Part shown: piece after piece, positions 10,343 to 22,870 of the stretch
Layout of the letters: the number at the start of each line of letters is the position of its first letter
How positions within the stretch are numbered: position 1 is the first letter of the stretch
Source: Saturnia japonica
Lineage: Eukaryota; Arthropoda; Insecta; Lepidoptera; Saturniidae
DNA: 64,000 bases
Assembly (NCBI GenBank): GCA_033032175.1
Contig: CM065309.1
Location: forward strand, 15,004,001-15,068,000
Direction of reading: 5' to 3'
The notes under the pieces: generated by a model
Database searches by the model: none
The model's input: the letters and a program-made list of their open reading frames with translations, nothing else
What the model was told of the DNA's origin: nothing
Made by a program: the position numbers and the translations under genes

Positions 10343-13300
10343 AGGTAATAAAGAGTGAAAATTCATTAAAGGGTCCTTATTGTCCCGATCACAAAAAATA
10401 CCACCCATAATATGTTTGAGTTTTTTTTAACAATTTAACTCAAACGCTGGAGAGAGGGAGCGCCACTTTTAAATTTCTGCCCCGATCCAAAAAAATCGTA
10501 GATTGGGGCTGTAAGCAATGTCTCACTGTAATACTTATAGATGTCGCTATTTTGGATAAATAATAAAATAATAATTTTTATGACCTAGCTAGTATAATTT
10601 CCGTATTATTAATATTTTTAATCCATGCTGTAAAAATAGGGTAAATCTTTAACAAATGTCTAGATTTATATCGCCTTGAGACGAGAATTAAATTTGCAAG
10701 ATACTGGTTCCCTCGTTTTAGTACATCTGCCAGAAACTAGAAAGTCCTCAGAGCAGGCCGCCATTGCCTCGAGTCAGTCGTCAGATGTTTCCGCGCCTTT
10801 ACGATCCTTGCACATTTATGAAAAAACTTTTATCTGGGACATTCACGCCATTATCTTGTCGACTCTTTGTCCAAATATTATTCGTAAGAAATCAGAATTC
10901 ACTGTTTAAATTAAAACACGAATCATCACGTAAAAATGAATACTTTAGTAAGTTTGAAAGTTAATAAGTTAGCTCGACAACTGTTCGCTTCCTTGCGCTG
11001 TTTCTTCTCAACTCACTAGCTCGGTACAGTTTTATGAAAAAAGTTTTATTCGTTGCACTCTACTACGGCTTTTGCCTTTGAAAAATCTCGTTACCACAAA
11101 AGTTATTATAGCTGATTGCTTATCCCGATAATAATAGTTTGATAGAAAGCAAAATATTATGTTACAAGTTTTATACGAATGAACATCAGAAGTACGACTA
11201 TTAGTTTACTACATGAAAACTGAGACAAGAGCAGTTACAGGAATAAATGAGTATCAATGGTTTATTTCATTATTTTTTCTCATAATCTACGTTCAACGTT
11301 TTTGGAAAGAGTATGAGGATTATTAGACTTTCTTTTTTTGATGTTTTAGGGGATTATTATTCTATCGAATATATCAGGTCTATTTATACCCTATCCTTTT
11401 TATCATCAAATCAGGAGAGTTGCTGATGAGATAGCACTAACTCGTTATATAGTATAAGGTTCTGCCAAAATTCTGTGAAAAACACGGATGTATTTCATTT
11501 TAAATTCATGCTATTCAACGGCGACTCTCTATCAGCTTCTAACAACTAATTATAGATCAGTTGTTATTATATTTCAGACGTCTTTGTATCACGTGTAAAA
11601 GTGACAGTTTTAGCGTAGTAATTTTTGCAAAATGGCAAAACTTACCAGGGCGTAGAAGTTGCTCGTATACGTTATATTGGTTGCTTTTGTATCTCAGATT
11701 AGAAATGTTAAAAGTACTCAAAACTTAGTGACATTAAATATATTATTGCAGCAATTTCATTCCAAAGTTGTATGCCTATTGAAAAATTTAAAATTAAAGT
11801 TAAAAGCTTACTGCTGTTCAGGTGCGCAAACAATATCTCCAATATAAATGTAGAAAAGCCTCTGAACTCTTAAGAGGACGAAATCGCTCGGTCCCAGGTA
11901 TAGCGACTGAACCGCTTATTGGCTCCGTTACGAAGCGTACGTTGTGAAGCATATGCAGCCTTGCAGTCAAGTTATTCTATTTATTTGCGCAAAATATTTC
12001 AAGTATGAAAAGTAGGTACTTCATATGTTCGTAATATCTATAAATTGCGTTAAAAAGTTTGCGTTTTTGGAAGTTTTTTAAATACCTATTTAAGCATAGT
12101 ATAATATCGTTATAAAATTGACATGATCTATTTTAGCAGGTTATCTTTATAAGGACAAACAGTTTAGTAAAAAAAAAAAAAAAAAGAAGATCTGTTACTA
12201 AAATAAAAAAATAAATATTTTTAACCGACTTCAAAACAAGACAATTTTTAACAAAAAAAAGAACAAATTTCAATGATTTTAAAGAGTTCTCTCGTGTATC
12301 TTCGAAGTTGAAGGTCCATCGTCTACTATTAAATTGTTTTTTTTTTTTTTTTTAAACAACTGTAACCAAAACATAAAATTGTGCATATGCTTAGCGAATG
12401 AACTGATATCAATCTTAGAGTATTTATTTGTTCAAGCATTTTAAATCTTCGCTTAAAATTTTTGCAAGATCTTATTATCTATCTGACACAGTTTTTTTAC
12501 GCTTTACAAAATGGCTTTTGAACTTGCTAAATGAAATGTTATCCTCTTGATTTTCACAGTGATGGAGCTATATGATAAGTGAAATAATATTTTAGAAGAT
12601 TTGTCGCACATCCTCGCTCGCACTTTCCGGTGCAAGCCTTGCCACTAGGTTACGAGACGATGTTTGCAAACATAGTTTTCTCAGGTAAAAGTCTGAATTG
12701 AGATAGCTCATCCTACATTCTACATGCACATTGTGTTAGCAAAAAAAAAAAACAATTTTATTAACATGAATTTTTGGCTTGACTTTCTTTCCGGTGCCTT
12801 TCAGAGAGAGAATAAATGTCAGATATATGCAAAGTTAACAAACGCGTTTGAACAAAAATTTAATCTGATGTTAAATGGCGATGTGTCCAAAGATGCTAAC
12901 GCACCAACAGGGGCTTAGCAAAAGTTATTAAATTTTACACTGATGTGTAAGATGGTGACACGTGGAACTAGCTTTCCAGTGCAGCTGCCAGAACACACCT
13001 ATAGGTGCATAGAGACAGATTTTAAAATTCAGAGTTGTAGTAAAAACTCAATTGAGAATCGTAACTACGTATTTACTACAAATAACATACCATCGCGCTA
13101 TGCTTCTATATCACGATGGTTTCCTGCACACAGAGCACATCAGCTTCATTGTATCCAACATGATTCATACCAACTATGTCATCGGTTCAAGATATGACTG
13201 ATGGTTCAAAGTGTACTTAATGTACTTGTCACTCAAATACGTTTCATAGCGTCAAAGTACAAAGTTATTATAACTGGGCTTTTAACTACACTCAAGTGTG

Positions 13301-13685
13301 TAGGTTTTTGAAAGCTCTTAGGTTCGAGGCGGTTAACAGGAGATGTATTCAAATCGTCTACCCTTTTAGCAAGATTTTACATAAATCCAATACTGAGTAA
13401 GCTGTTTTCTTTAACCTGTAAAATATTCAAGAAGCCAAAGTTGCTTAGTTACGATTTACATGACAAAATATCGTTTTGTTTCGATGCACAGATACCGTGT
13501 AACGTACAACTATATTTTGCAGTTATTACTTTGAAACATGATAATCTTGATAAAAATTTCATCATAAATAAATTTTTCGCAAAATAATAGGTGGTTTATT
13601 CGTTACAATTTGCAAAATTTTACAGTCATGTATGAATGAATGAAATCAGATGTCTACACCGTACTACATGAGAAATTTTTTTTAT
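10343..13685. other. No recognisable gene
   Basis: Mostly AT-rich. Poly-A and poly-T tracts lie at about 12170-12185 and 12338-12351. Frames up to 102 codons (for example 12724-12918 and 12943-13197) carry no motif I recognise and lack clear splice context. A mildly GC-richer patch at 11870-11960 has no evident function. Confidence 0.45.
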
Positions 13686-13865
13686 ACTTAGGGCAGCCTT
13701 ACTGTTGGAATACCTCCACCCTACAGAAGATCACGCCTAAATAACCTTGTGCTGTGCTCCTGCGGTAAGTAGAGTTTGCAGAGCTCCTTGCGGTAGGGAG
13801 TTTCAAGGTCGACAACGCGGTATTGTTACAAGCGGTATGATATTACTAAGCGTCTAATACCATCA
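13686..13865 (-). repeat. GCCCGCCTGATGG-family repeat, copy B (truncated)
   Basis: Reverse-orientation relative of copies A and C. It runs 'ggaatacctccaccctacagaagatc', then 'aaccttgtgctgtgctcctgcgg', 'agctccttgcggtagggag' and 'gacaacgcggtattg'. The family's 'gatggtaagc' tip is missing. Confidence 0.65.
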
Positions 13866-15174
13866 CAATCAAACCAAAAATAAATAAATAAACAAATATT
13901 TTTATTACATTAACGAAAAATGCAAGCCCCTTTTGGGGTCATATTGATTTTTTTTCTCTATTACCATATATAAATAATTATTGAGGTTAAATATGCGTAA
14001 CTGTCATAACAGAAACGTTATGACTGAAAAATAAAATAGCTATTATGTCTGGAAACTCGAGTACTTTTATATCTTTCAGTATCCTTTCTTAAGGAAACTA
14101 TATAGGTAAAATGCTATAATAACTCTTAATGTTATGTACGAGCTGTTTTCGTTGCGTTGTACAACGGTTCAATAATTATATTTGTTGATTATATGTATAT
14201 GATATATCTACTATAAAACAATGCACTCACGTGCACTATTCGAATATAAGCTTATGTATATATGGACTTTTAAATTTGCACATAAGACATTTGCTATTTA
14301 ACCTGTCATTATATACAATAACTTTTAAGTCAACCAGTAAAAACTATTATGTAATTTAAATTATTAAATAAATAATTTTTTTTTTTTGATTTTGGCAGAA
14401 AGAGTATAAAATTTAGATAATGGTTGCTTTACAAGTGTTTCATGATCAGATAATCATATTTCCATTAGTAAGTGACTTGTGCGCTAATTTCGTGGGGAAA
14501 TTTAACACTAGTTATCTTTTTAGTGTAAGTTAAGTCCACATGATATGGCCTTATTATCTATTTTTGTATCTCATCAATATATTTTTATTATGTTATGGTA
14601 TAAATCTTGAATAAAATATCTAAATTGTATAATTCCTACACTGTTAAAACAAAAAATTATATAATTCTCATGAACCATGCGTTCACGTCTATTGCCTTTA
14701 TTGAAAGAAGGCGAGAGTGATCGTAAACGTTACTTTGCGTGCTTTAGAGCCGCTGTACCGGCCTGAAAGAATAATAGCGTGAATATACTTGTACATGCGA
14801 TCAACATGGCTGCTCAGATATCGTTTTATGACCAAACACTGTTGAAACGTTTATCACTTTCTTTAAACAATGCCATGTTTCTTTCTTCTCTATAATTATT
14901 TCTAATCGTTAGGTATTCGTTGAATCTAAATTTTAATTTTAAAGAAATAAAACGCAGTAAGGTATTTTATTATTTCAGCTATCAGCCGAATTTAAAGTGT
15001 TTGATTGTTTTCATTTTATTAAGTTTATGTTGACTAATTTGGCTTTTATTCCACAAAGGAATGTTGAAAAGGGATTACTTTAGTTACTTATCGTTATGCT
15101 TGTCATAAATTATCAAAAACAAATTCTACAATCACAAAATGACTGTACAGCACCTGATAGTAGGATAAGTATGA
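13866..15174. other. No recognisable gene
   Basis: AT-rich sequence with no supported ORF. A small GC-richer patch at 14690-14800 has no identified content. Confidence 0.45.
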
Positions 15175-15621
15175 GACAGTCCACAAACACTGGCGACTGT
15201 AGGTGGCACAAATTTCATCGGTGGATATCGATATAATGCCGGCCTGCTGAAATATCTCCTCACGACTCGTTTGAAAGACGCAATATCATGGAAAGGAGGA
15301 AAAACGGACATGGGTGAAACCATTCCACATCTGCCTAGTGTGACTAAAGAAAGTATTATAAGGAGCACGCGGATTAGAATCAACAATTTTAATTCGACGA
15401 TCGCAGGTCCCAGCGTCGGCATGTACGAAATACAAGTGTACGTTCGGGATTCGCAACCACTTACTAAATTTTCATTGTTTAGTAGTGTTACTAATTGTAT
15501 TAGTACGTTGTATTTGGAAAATAGAACTACAGATTTAACGATGTTTGAAGTCGTCAATATGTCGTCGGCTGGAGTGATGATTAAACTCCTGCATTATCTC
15601 GGGAAGGTAGAGAGCCCTTAG
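15175..15621 (+). CDS. Unidentified open reading frame, possible exon or relic
   Basis: The frame is open for 148 codons after a TGA at 15172-15174 and ends in a TAG. The first in-frame ATG is at 15310, giving 103 residues; the upstream open part contains a glycine/tyrosine-rich GGTNFIGGYRYNAG. I do not recognise the protein. Composition is balanced (charged, hydrophobic and N-glycosylation-type NxS/T sites), and it is more GC-rich than its surroundings, which is unusual for chance frames here. The opposite strand is also open for 141 codons, which weakens the case. A 'ctgtag|gt' at about 15203 could serve as a poor splice acceptor. It could be a host exon, a retrocopy or a relic of a mobile element. 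A TATAAAAGG lies 300 bp downstream. Confidence 0.3.
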   Translation, partial: DSPQTLATVGGTNFIGGYRYNAGLLKYLLTTRLKDAISWKGGKTDMGETIPHLPSVTKESIIRSTRIRINNFNSTIAGPSVGMYEIQVYVRDSQPLTKFSLFSSVTNCISTLYLENRTTDLTMFEVVNMSSAGVMIKLLHYLGKVESP

Positions 15622-17299
15622 CTTAGAAGTACAGCAATCATAAACTACTATTATTAATATATACTGTATTAAATTCTATTAATTATGTTATTATGTAAAT
15701 TCTATTAATTTATTAAAAGCAATAAGCCTGGATGATTGAATTAAAAACTGGTTCCTCTGGTATTCGAAATATGTCAAAAGAATCATGTAAAAAGCTGAAA
15801 TATTGTTCTTCAAAATCATTTAATGTGAATTGATATTGCTCCTTTATTACGTCAACGCAGTCATCGCGGAAATAATTCAATGATTTATTATTTTCCTAAA
15901 GACCTTGTTGTGTTTAATAGGTCTATAAAAGGCGAAAGCTGCGAGTTCACTACAACCTCATGTAAATTTCGCCCGACAATAACAAGTTACAATTTAAGAC
16001 TGTATGTAATAAAATAACCGCCGAAAATGGTTTAACGCCCAGGAAGTACAAGAGTAATTTATGATTATAAAGGATCTCTTTGTCTGTAAAGCAGTTTGCC
16101 TTGACATTATAAGAAAAAACTAAATCATATTAAATGATCTGTCTATAGTAAAGTGTAATGTATGTGAGTTGCATCATGGTGTTGTTTATAATTTTAATAA
16201 CTCTGTCGGCAATCCAGAGTCCTGCCTTGATTTTCGACATTCCGACATTAAGTTCAACTGAAATATGTACATTTAAAATGTAAATTAGAATAGGTGGAGG
16301 ATTTTCGCTTGAAATCTTTTCGATTTTAGAAGGCTCGTGGCAAGCAATGGATTATATTATAAAAGCTGAAAAACAAAAGATTGTTAGAGTGCTATTTAAC
16401 TCCGAAAAAGTCTACAATTAAATAATGGAAGACAAATACAATACTATTAAAAATAACTCAGTCACCTGGATATTTTATAATGCAACATGCAAAAATTACC
16501 TACCCAGCGGATTCTAACATGATTTTACTTAATTTATATGTAGACTTCACACTAATTATAACGCTACATATTTTATAAACCTAGATAATATAAATAACAA
16601 TATATATACTAACATTATTTTTTTAAAATGTAATATACTGAAAACTTCATGTTTCAAACATGAGGACTTATATTAGGTAGAATATAATTAAAGATTTCTA
16701 AAAAGCATCCAAACAAAAATCCAAACATTTAGTAAATGAACGTAATCTCAGGTTAAATACATCCATTATACGTAGGTATTCAATTGAAAGGGTGCCCTTT
16801 TGTAATTGTATAAAATAATCGGAAAGGGAGGATTAGAGTAATATTCCGTCTGAACCTTTCACCAGAGCTTCATACATTAATTAAGAGAGGATTAACGTCC
16901 GTCACGCTTTCGTACATGTGATGCGTCAGCTCGGTAACGATTTCAATTCATTCGTTTACAATCAATGTCTAATGATATACCTATTATATAACATAATACG
17001 TATATATTCCATAAATTGTTTTAATATGGTAGTTAAAATCAACTAATTATAACTACATTTAGTATTGTGTACAGATTGTGGTTCAACGAACGATACTAGT
17101 ATATGATAAGACCGTGTTGTTATTATAAATCGTTTGTAAAAATTTCGGGCATAGAATGTTGTTGAAAATTTATGTTTTTTTTTTATCTTATGCAGTTAAA
17201 ACTCATTATTAGAATCTATTGTTTTTTTTTCCGTCTAAATACGAAAAGAGAATTCGGAATATGTTCATACAATTCTGGATATGTGACAGTTAAATTAAT
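15622..17299. other. No gene; isolated TATA box
   Basis: AT-rich. A consensus TATAAAAGG at 15924-15932 is followed 25 bases later by 'ttcact', but the first downstream ATG is closed at once by TAA. No coding region follows that I can support. Confidence 0.35.
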
Positions 17300-17405
17300 A
17301 ATAAGGAATAAATCTTTCGTGAAAGATAAAGAAGTTAGTAATAGTATTTATTACCGTGCTTAGTATTAATCGTATCTGTGCGTACCGTTTGTATTGCGAT
17401 GTGTT
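17300..17405 (+). repeat. Diverged direct repeat, left copy
   Basis: Contains 'gtgcttagtattaatcg' preceded by 'agataaagaagttagtaatagtatttatt'-like sequence. It matches 18150-18256 ('gacaaagaagctagtagcag', 'gtgcttagtattaatcg') with scattered substitutions. Confidence 0.6.
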
Positions 17406-18149
17406 CCTATTGTGTAGAATGTAGATGGAAGGAATTCTTTTGACTTAACTTTATTTATTTTGGAAACCGATTCATCATATTTCTTAATCGGTCACATGTG
17501 TTGTGGTGCTGAATGAATTTTGTATTATTGTTTATAAATAAAATTGAGTACGTAAGTGTTTTTAGTAACTGAAAGCAAATAAACGCGATTTGAACAAAGT
17601 AAAGAGGACAATTACGAGGATACAGAAATGTTTATGTGTACTAAAGACACAGAATGGCTGAAGTAAGTATGTATGTATTTACATATCTTGCACCCAGCTG
17701 ATAGGCTGGCAACGTCTCATGATGTACCTTAATGTAACTTTCCGAGGAGAGAAGCAAAAACAACCTAGGCGTTCTAAATAGATAAGGAGATGATTGCTGT
17801 CATTTAGAGAGAACTCGTGCAAATATATAATCGCTTGGTTTTTTTAAATTACTTTATTTTTAGCAGGACAATTAGCAAAGGTTTATCTTAAGCAAATAAA
17901 ATATACACATAAATACTTGTTTAAAAAAACCATTTCATATATAGTTTACCTGTTAAAAATACTCTATATTAATATTCATTTGATTGTCAATAGCGCTTTT
18001 TACGCATATAGAATTTACCTAAACTTCATGCGTTCTGCGTAAATGTCAATTGTATAGATAATCAGAATTTATTAGTGTCTTCCAAATTATCAATATTATA
18101 ATACAGAACCTATTGTATCTTTAGTAATTTGTCAAGAGAACGTGAAGAT

Positions 18150-18256
18150 CTCATTAATAAAAGGGAGAGAATCTTCCGTGCAAGACAAAGAAGCTAGTAG
18201 CAGTATTTATTGGCGTGCTTAGTATTAATCGGGTCGGAGCGTGCCTCTTGTATCGT
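18150..18256 (+). repeat. Diverged direct repeat, right copy
   Basis: Partner of 17300-17405, about 850 bp downstream in the same orientation. The similarity fades after 'cttgtatcgtggcgc'. An old segmental duplication or two members of one repeat family are both possible. Confidence 0.6.
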
Positions 18257-20029
18257 GGCGCACGTTTGCGACTCTGAATGGATGGTCTGTCGTACTCGGA
18301 ACGCGCCTACTTTTTCTTTGTGTGAATATTTTTTAGAGTTTCGTACGGAACGTACAAAAAATAAGATTAACATAATTTTAGTTCCTAAATTTGTAAACAA
18401 GCTTATCCTTCGCTGTCGTAATTTTAATATAACCGTATAACAATATTAATGTACTGTTACTACATACTAGATTGAGCGTTCGACAAACACTCTGTTACAT
18501 TCAGGTGTGGCTCTGGATCGACAACTGGTGGTACTAATTTTTGTGTAAACTATAAAATTATGCAAACTGACAATGACTTTAAGTTTGATTAATTATAAGA
18601 AACTACTAAAAATCAATTTAATATGATTATTAAATTAACTAAGTTTTTTCCACACGATGTAAATAATACTAATGTTACCTATTTCGTTCTGTAAGCAAAC
18701 AAAAAACTGGAATAAAAATTATTTTGTAAAAGTCAATAGCAAATTAAAAGACCTAAATTTATTTTGGTGATAAAGCAGAACTCCCCCTGGAATTGCTCTT
18801 ACTTTGAATATTTTTTGTTATATTTAGTATTTTCATTTTTTTTCTATTGTATATTTAACAGTTACATGATTATTTATTTAAATTTTTCTAATATGTACAA
18901 AGAGATTCACTCAATAGAATGGCCTTAAAAACGTTTATACTTACTAGTATAACTAACATATGTATATTTAAAAGCTTAGTTTAAAAAGTTACTCGTAATG
19001 TTAACAAAAGGCATGTTATAATGAACGCAGTTTTAACAATATATTTTCCTCTAATGGGTCGTATTCCGTAGCTCGTAGCGTCATTGCTATACTTACTCTG
19101 AGCTCCGTTTGGACCCCGCTCTATCGTAGCTGCTTTTCGTAGCAATTTAGAAATTTCAAGTCAGAATTCAGTGTGCTCGCGAACGCACGGCTCGACGGAC
19201 GTATTTCGAGTCGTTGTACCGTTCACGAACCGCGTACAAAATGTGTGACAATAATTAGTATTATTTCTTTGTTATTTAAAATTACGACAAGTTTATGACA
19301 TTCTAACCTTTATATATTCAAAACTATTATAATATATACATTTTTGTAATGAATAAATATAATATTAGTTCAATGTGACGAATGTAATAAACAATAACTG
19401 AGGTAAGATTTTATTACTAAAAGCTTTATTGATGTTTAAAGATAAAACGCTTTTGTAATAATAATAGCTTTTGTCTTCGATTCGTATTAAGATATACGAT
19501 AAGAAGGACATAACGTACTTTATGATTTCATGGTGCATTACCGAAGTGATTTTCCATTACACGTTGTCACCCTAACTGATGAATCACATGTGATGACATA
19601 CTTTAATATTTATATTAGGTTTCTTTTGGTTTATCAATTTTGTCATAAGGCAATAATATTAAATGTTTAACGAAAATAATACAAGTTGCTCTCGCCTCAA
19701 ACTGGAGTACAACATTATTGTAATATATTCGTCTTACTAAAATATAAGCATGGACGTGTGTGTACACATACTCTTTTGGCGCAGCAAATTAATAAAATAA
19801 ATACAATCACTGTTTCAGATAGTATTGTGAAATTAATATAACACCGAAGAAAAAATGTGGATTTAATGATAACGCTTTTCGATACATTTGTTATTGTACT
19901 TTTGTATAAACAGTTAATTCATGCTACACAAAAATTGTAGTAAGTTTGAGTTTCATGATTTTACATTTCGGATGTTGCTGTCATTTATCTACATATTTAT
20001 AACAAATCTATTAAATAATATGATATAGG
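18257..20029. other. No gene recognised; contains a candidate promoter
   Basis: AT-rich apart from a GC-richer island at about 19060-19240, which holds the Inr plus DPE pair listed separately. Frames up to 76 codons show no motif. Confidence 0.4.
19168..19201 (+). promoter_or_regulatory. Candidate core promoter: TCAGT initiator plus DPE
   Basis: TCAGT sits at 19168-19172 with its A at 19170 as +1. GGACG occupies 19197-19201, exactly +28 to +32, the position required for an arthropod downstream promoter element. The surrounding 180 bp are GC-richer than the neighbourhood, as insect promoters and first exons often are. No TATA box is seen. No coding exon could be tied to it; the next host exon on this strand is sfl at 54 kb. 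Confidence 0.35.
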
Positions 20030-20234
20030 TTTGCTGTTGTGCGCGCATCACGAAAAAACCACAGGATAGATATTAATATTTGTTTTGTGTTACCCCTTAG
20101 ATGATTGATCCTTATCTAAAAAAAAAATCGCGATGTTGAAGGTAAAAAGTTATTAAAGTATTAAGAAAGGACGCTTTTTAAAAGTACTATGCGTTCTTTT
20201 GTGACCCATGCAAGCGGAGCCGCGGGCACAGCTA
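20030..20234 (+). repeat. Helitron-like 3' fragment
   Basis: Ends 'gcggagccgcgggcacagctagt'-like, a GC hairpin followed by CTAGT, the usual 3' end of lepidopteran Helitron-like repeats. The upstream 'gcgcgcatcacgaaaaaacc' and 'accacaggatagat' are also typical of one such family. The 5' part is missing. Confidence 0.5.
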
Positions 20235-20465
20235 GTATAGAATATATTCTTATTTCCATTAATAATTATACTTAATTGGTTTCTCGGAAACCCCTTGAAG
20301 GATTTATATAAAACATTGTTTAGATAGGTTTTACATTGCAAGTTTACCTAAATAGGTGTTTTCTTTAAATTTTAATATCAAAACATGATCTTCTGTAAAT
20401 TATAATATAATATACATATAAGATAATTTATCTTACTATGCCTACTAGTATTATTAGTATATATG

Positions 20466-20466
<1 letters not shown>

Positions 20467-20500
<34 letters not shown>
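20467..20500. repeat. (TA)n microsatellite, target of the Tc1 insertion
   Basis: An alternating TA run ends exactly at the left Tc1 terminus and resumes as 'tatatatat' at 22222 after the right terminus. The transposon therefore split a TA microsatellite. Confidence 0.85.
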
Positions 20501-20503
<3 letters not shown>

Positions 20504-22221
20504 TGGTGGTCATATAATTAGAAACACTTCTTATGAATAAAGAAGGTATAACTTCAACGTACAAATGTTCGTCAAAAATATACACATTCAATCATTAATA
20601 ATCATGCAATAATATAGCCACTCAAATAAAAAACTCATTAAATGCATAAAATATAAAACATATCTTACTTTTCATTACAAAATGGGTCTTACACATGTAG
20701 GAGTTTATTTTCTGTTACTGGTCCCTTGGACGCCTAATTAGAAACATTTTAAAAAAGCATCCATAGCTCGTTCTTTTTTGAAATTGGAGAATAACATTTC
20801 TTTCTTGGCTTTTTCTATTATTTTGGCGGCAATTCAAAATTTAATCTGAATTTTATTGTATTCAAAATGGGCAAAAATAAAAGTTGTGACGCGGCAACTA
20901 GGCAAATAATTGTTAATTTACATATAGATCATAAGTGAGCGTACAGAAGAATAGCTGAGCATTTAAATTGTTCCGTTGAGAAAGTTTTTAATGCAATTGA
21001 TCATTATAAAACACATGGAACTGTTGAAAATGTTCTTAGAAAGGCTCGGCCAAGAAAAACCTCTCCCAGAGAAGATACGCTAATCATTCGTGTTGCTAAA
21101 AAAGACCCAAGTAAAGGCTCCAACCAGATTAAAAATGCAGTTTTTTCGCCTGATGACCCGAGAAACATCTCGTCAAGACTGATACGCCGGAGAGTAGTGG
21201 AAGCTAAATTGTTAGGAAGAATCTCTCGAAAGGTACCGCTTCTTACCAAGCAATACCGAGTGAAGCCATTATTATTCGCTAAATAATATTTTAATTGGAC
21301 GGTACGAGAATGAAAAAAAGTGTTCTTTTCAGATGAACCAAAAATAAATATGGTAAATTCCGATGGAAAGCGCTATGTTAGACGTCCTGTAAACAATTCT
21401 TTTAATTATAAATACACAAGGAGTATAGTCAAGCACGGTGGCGGTAACTCTAAAGTTTGGGTGCTTTTCTGGATGTGGAGTTGGATCCGTTCGGATGATT
21501 GAAGGTACAATTGATCAATGGCAATACAAAAATATCTTAGATCACACAATGATTCCCTACTCAGACGATCATTTACATGTAACCTGGATTTTTCAGCATG
21601 CCAATGACCCTAAATACACGGCTAATAGCGTCAAATGTTTCCTTAGCGAACAGCGTATATCCGTTTTAGACTGGCCAGCAAACAGTCCGGGTTTAAACCC
21701 GATAGAAAATCTCTGGTATATTGTTAAAAAGAAAGTCTCAAACAAACGTAACACAGTAAAAAAGAACTATATGAAGCATTTGTTGAAGCATGGAATTCAA
21801 TCCCCCTAGAAAAATGTATGAAATTGATTGAATCAATGCCACGTCGTTGTAGTGCTGTTATTGAAAATAAGGGATACGCCACTAAATATTAATTATAACT
21901 ATTGGTAGGCTGTGGATAGTAGCTATTTCGTAAATAACAATACTAATTACTAATACTTAAAACAATATTGTTTTTATACTTTTTTATTGTTGTATATAAT
22001 TAGTTGACCATTATTGTTCATACCTTAATACTGATTTAAATGTTTGTCCTTAATGTATTATTGAAACTGCACTTGTGTAATGGGATTTATATTGTTTTAA
22101 ATCGTTGAACATATTGTTATCCTATTTATGGTTTAATTTCAAAATAAAAACGATTGCGGTGAAGTATCATACATAATGTCAAGGACCGTTCTTAGTGTTT
22201 CTAATTATACGACCAGCACTG
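20501..22221 (+). mobile_element. Tc1-like transposon, inactive
   Basis: The termini 'cagtggtggtcatataatta' and the reverse complement of '...gaccagcactg' match over about 28 bp with two mismatches. Both sides abut TA, the Tc1/mariner target site. The single internal gene is broken. Length is 1721 bp, normal for a complete Tc1-like element. Confidence 0.93.
20867..21892 (+). pseudogene. Tc1-like transposase, broken
   Basis: In active relatives this nuclear protein binds the inverted repeats through paired helix-turn-helix domains and cuts with a DD34E nuclease. The N-terminal part reads through helix-turn-helix-like sequence (YRRIAEHLNCS). The nuclease core shows FSDEPK (first D), then HANDPKYTA, then NPIENLW (E, 34 residues on). 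In-frame stops occur at 20936 (TGA), 21284 (TAA) and 21311 (TGA). The frame shifts near 21460, around 'gtttgggtgcttt', where two bases appear lost relative to the family VWGCF motif. The second catalytic position is Ala in place of the expected Asp (QDND in relatives, HAND here), so the enzyme would be dead even without the stops. Confidence 0.92.
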
Positions 22222-22439
22222 TATATATATTGTATAGCTTGTAAAATTTTAAAGCATTTAAAAAAAGTTATTATGATTTAGAAAAAAGAGATTTTTTATT
22301 TATAAGTATTTCCCTGGGTAGTCATCAATTTGCCGACTCCCTAGTGCCCGCTTAAAGTTGAATTTTGGGACAAGTATATAACTATACGCAGATACACAAA
22401 TTGCTCACTTAATAGCATTAGATAAATATATTATAATCA

Positions 22440-22870
22440 CACGGAAAAGTGTCAGCTTTCCGCACAGTACGATCCAGTATTAACGGCGACCACCGAGAAA
22501 TCAACAATCCCTCGTCAGTCGTCAGTCAGTCAGTCAGTCCGCTGTCATGCCGACCTGCAAGCCTCTCGGCAGCTAGATATACACAGGCTGATTACGAAAC
22601 GCGGCAACCCATAGATAGTCACTGTGACGGGTTTATCCCACCATGCGTGGTGGTCGTCTAACCCTGATTGAATACTCGACATACACCGGGTGTTCCAGGA
22701 ACACTACACGCCTAAGCGCGCCTCTATGGTGGGTGTTATATCTGGTGGATGTTGGTCGCGATACAGACGAAAGTGCTTAAAGCGCTCGCCCCTAAGCCAC
22801 GGTGAAGCTGTAAAAGCAGTCTGAGTTTCCAGGGGTTTCCTATTGCTAACAGCATAATCAGTGCTAAAAA
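22440..22870. other. GC-rich island, unidentified
   Basis: The segment is clearly GC-richer than its flanks. It contains a short (TCAG)n run at about 22515-22540 and ends near a nine-base A run at 22866, as a retroposed sequence might. No long ORF and no recognised RNA. It could be a retroposon tail or a promoter/first-exon region. Confidence 0.35.
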
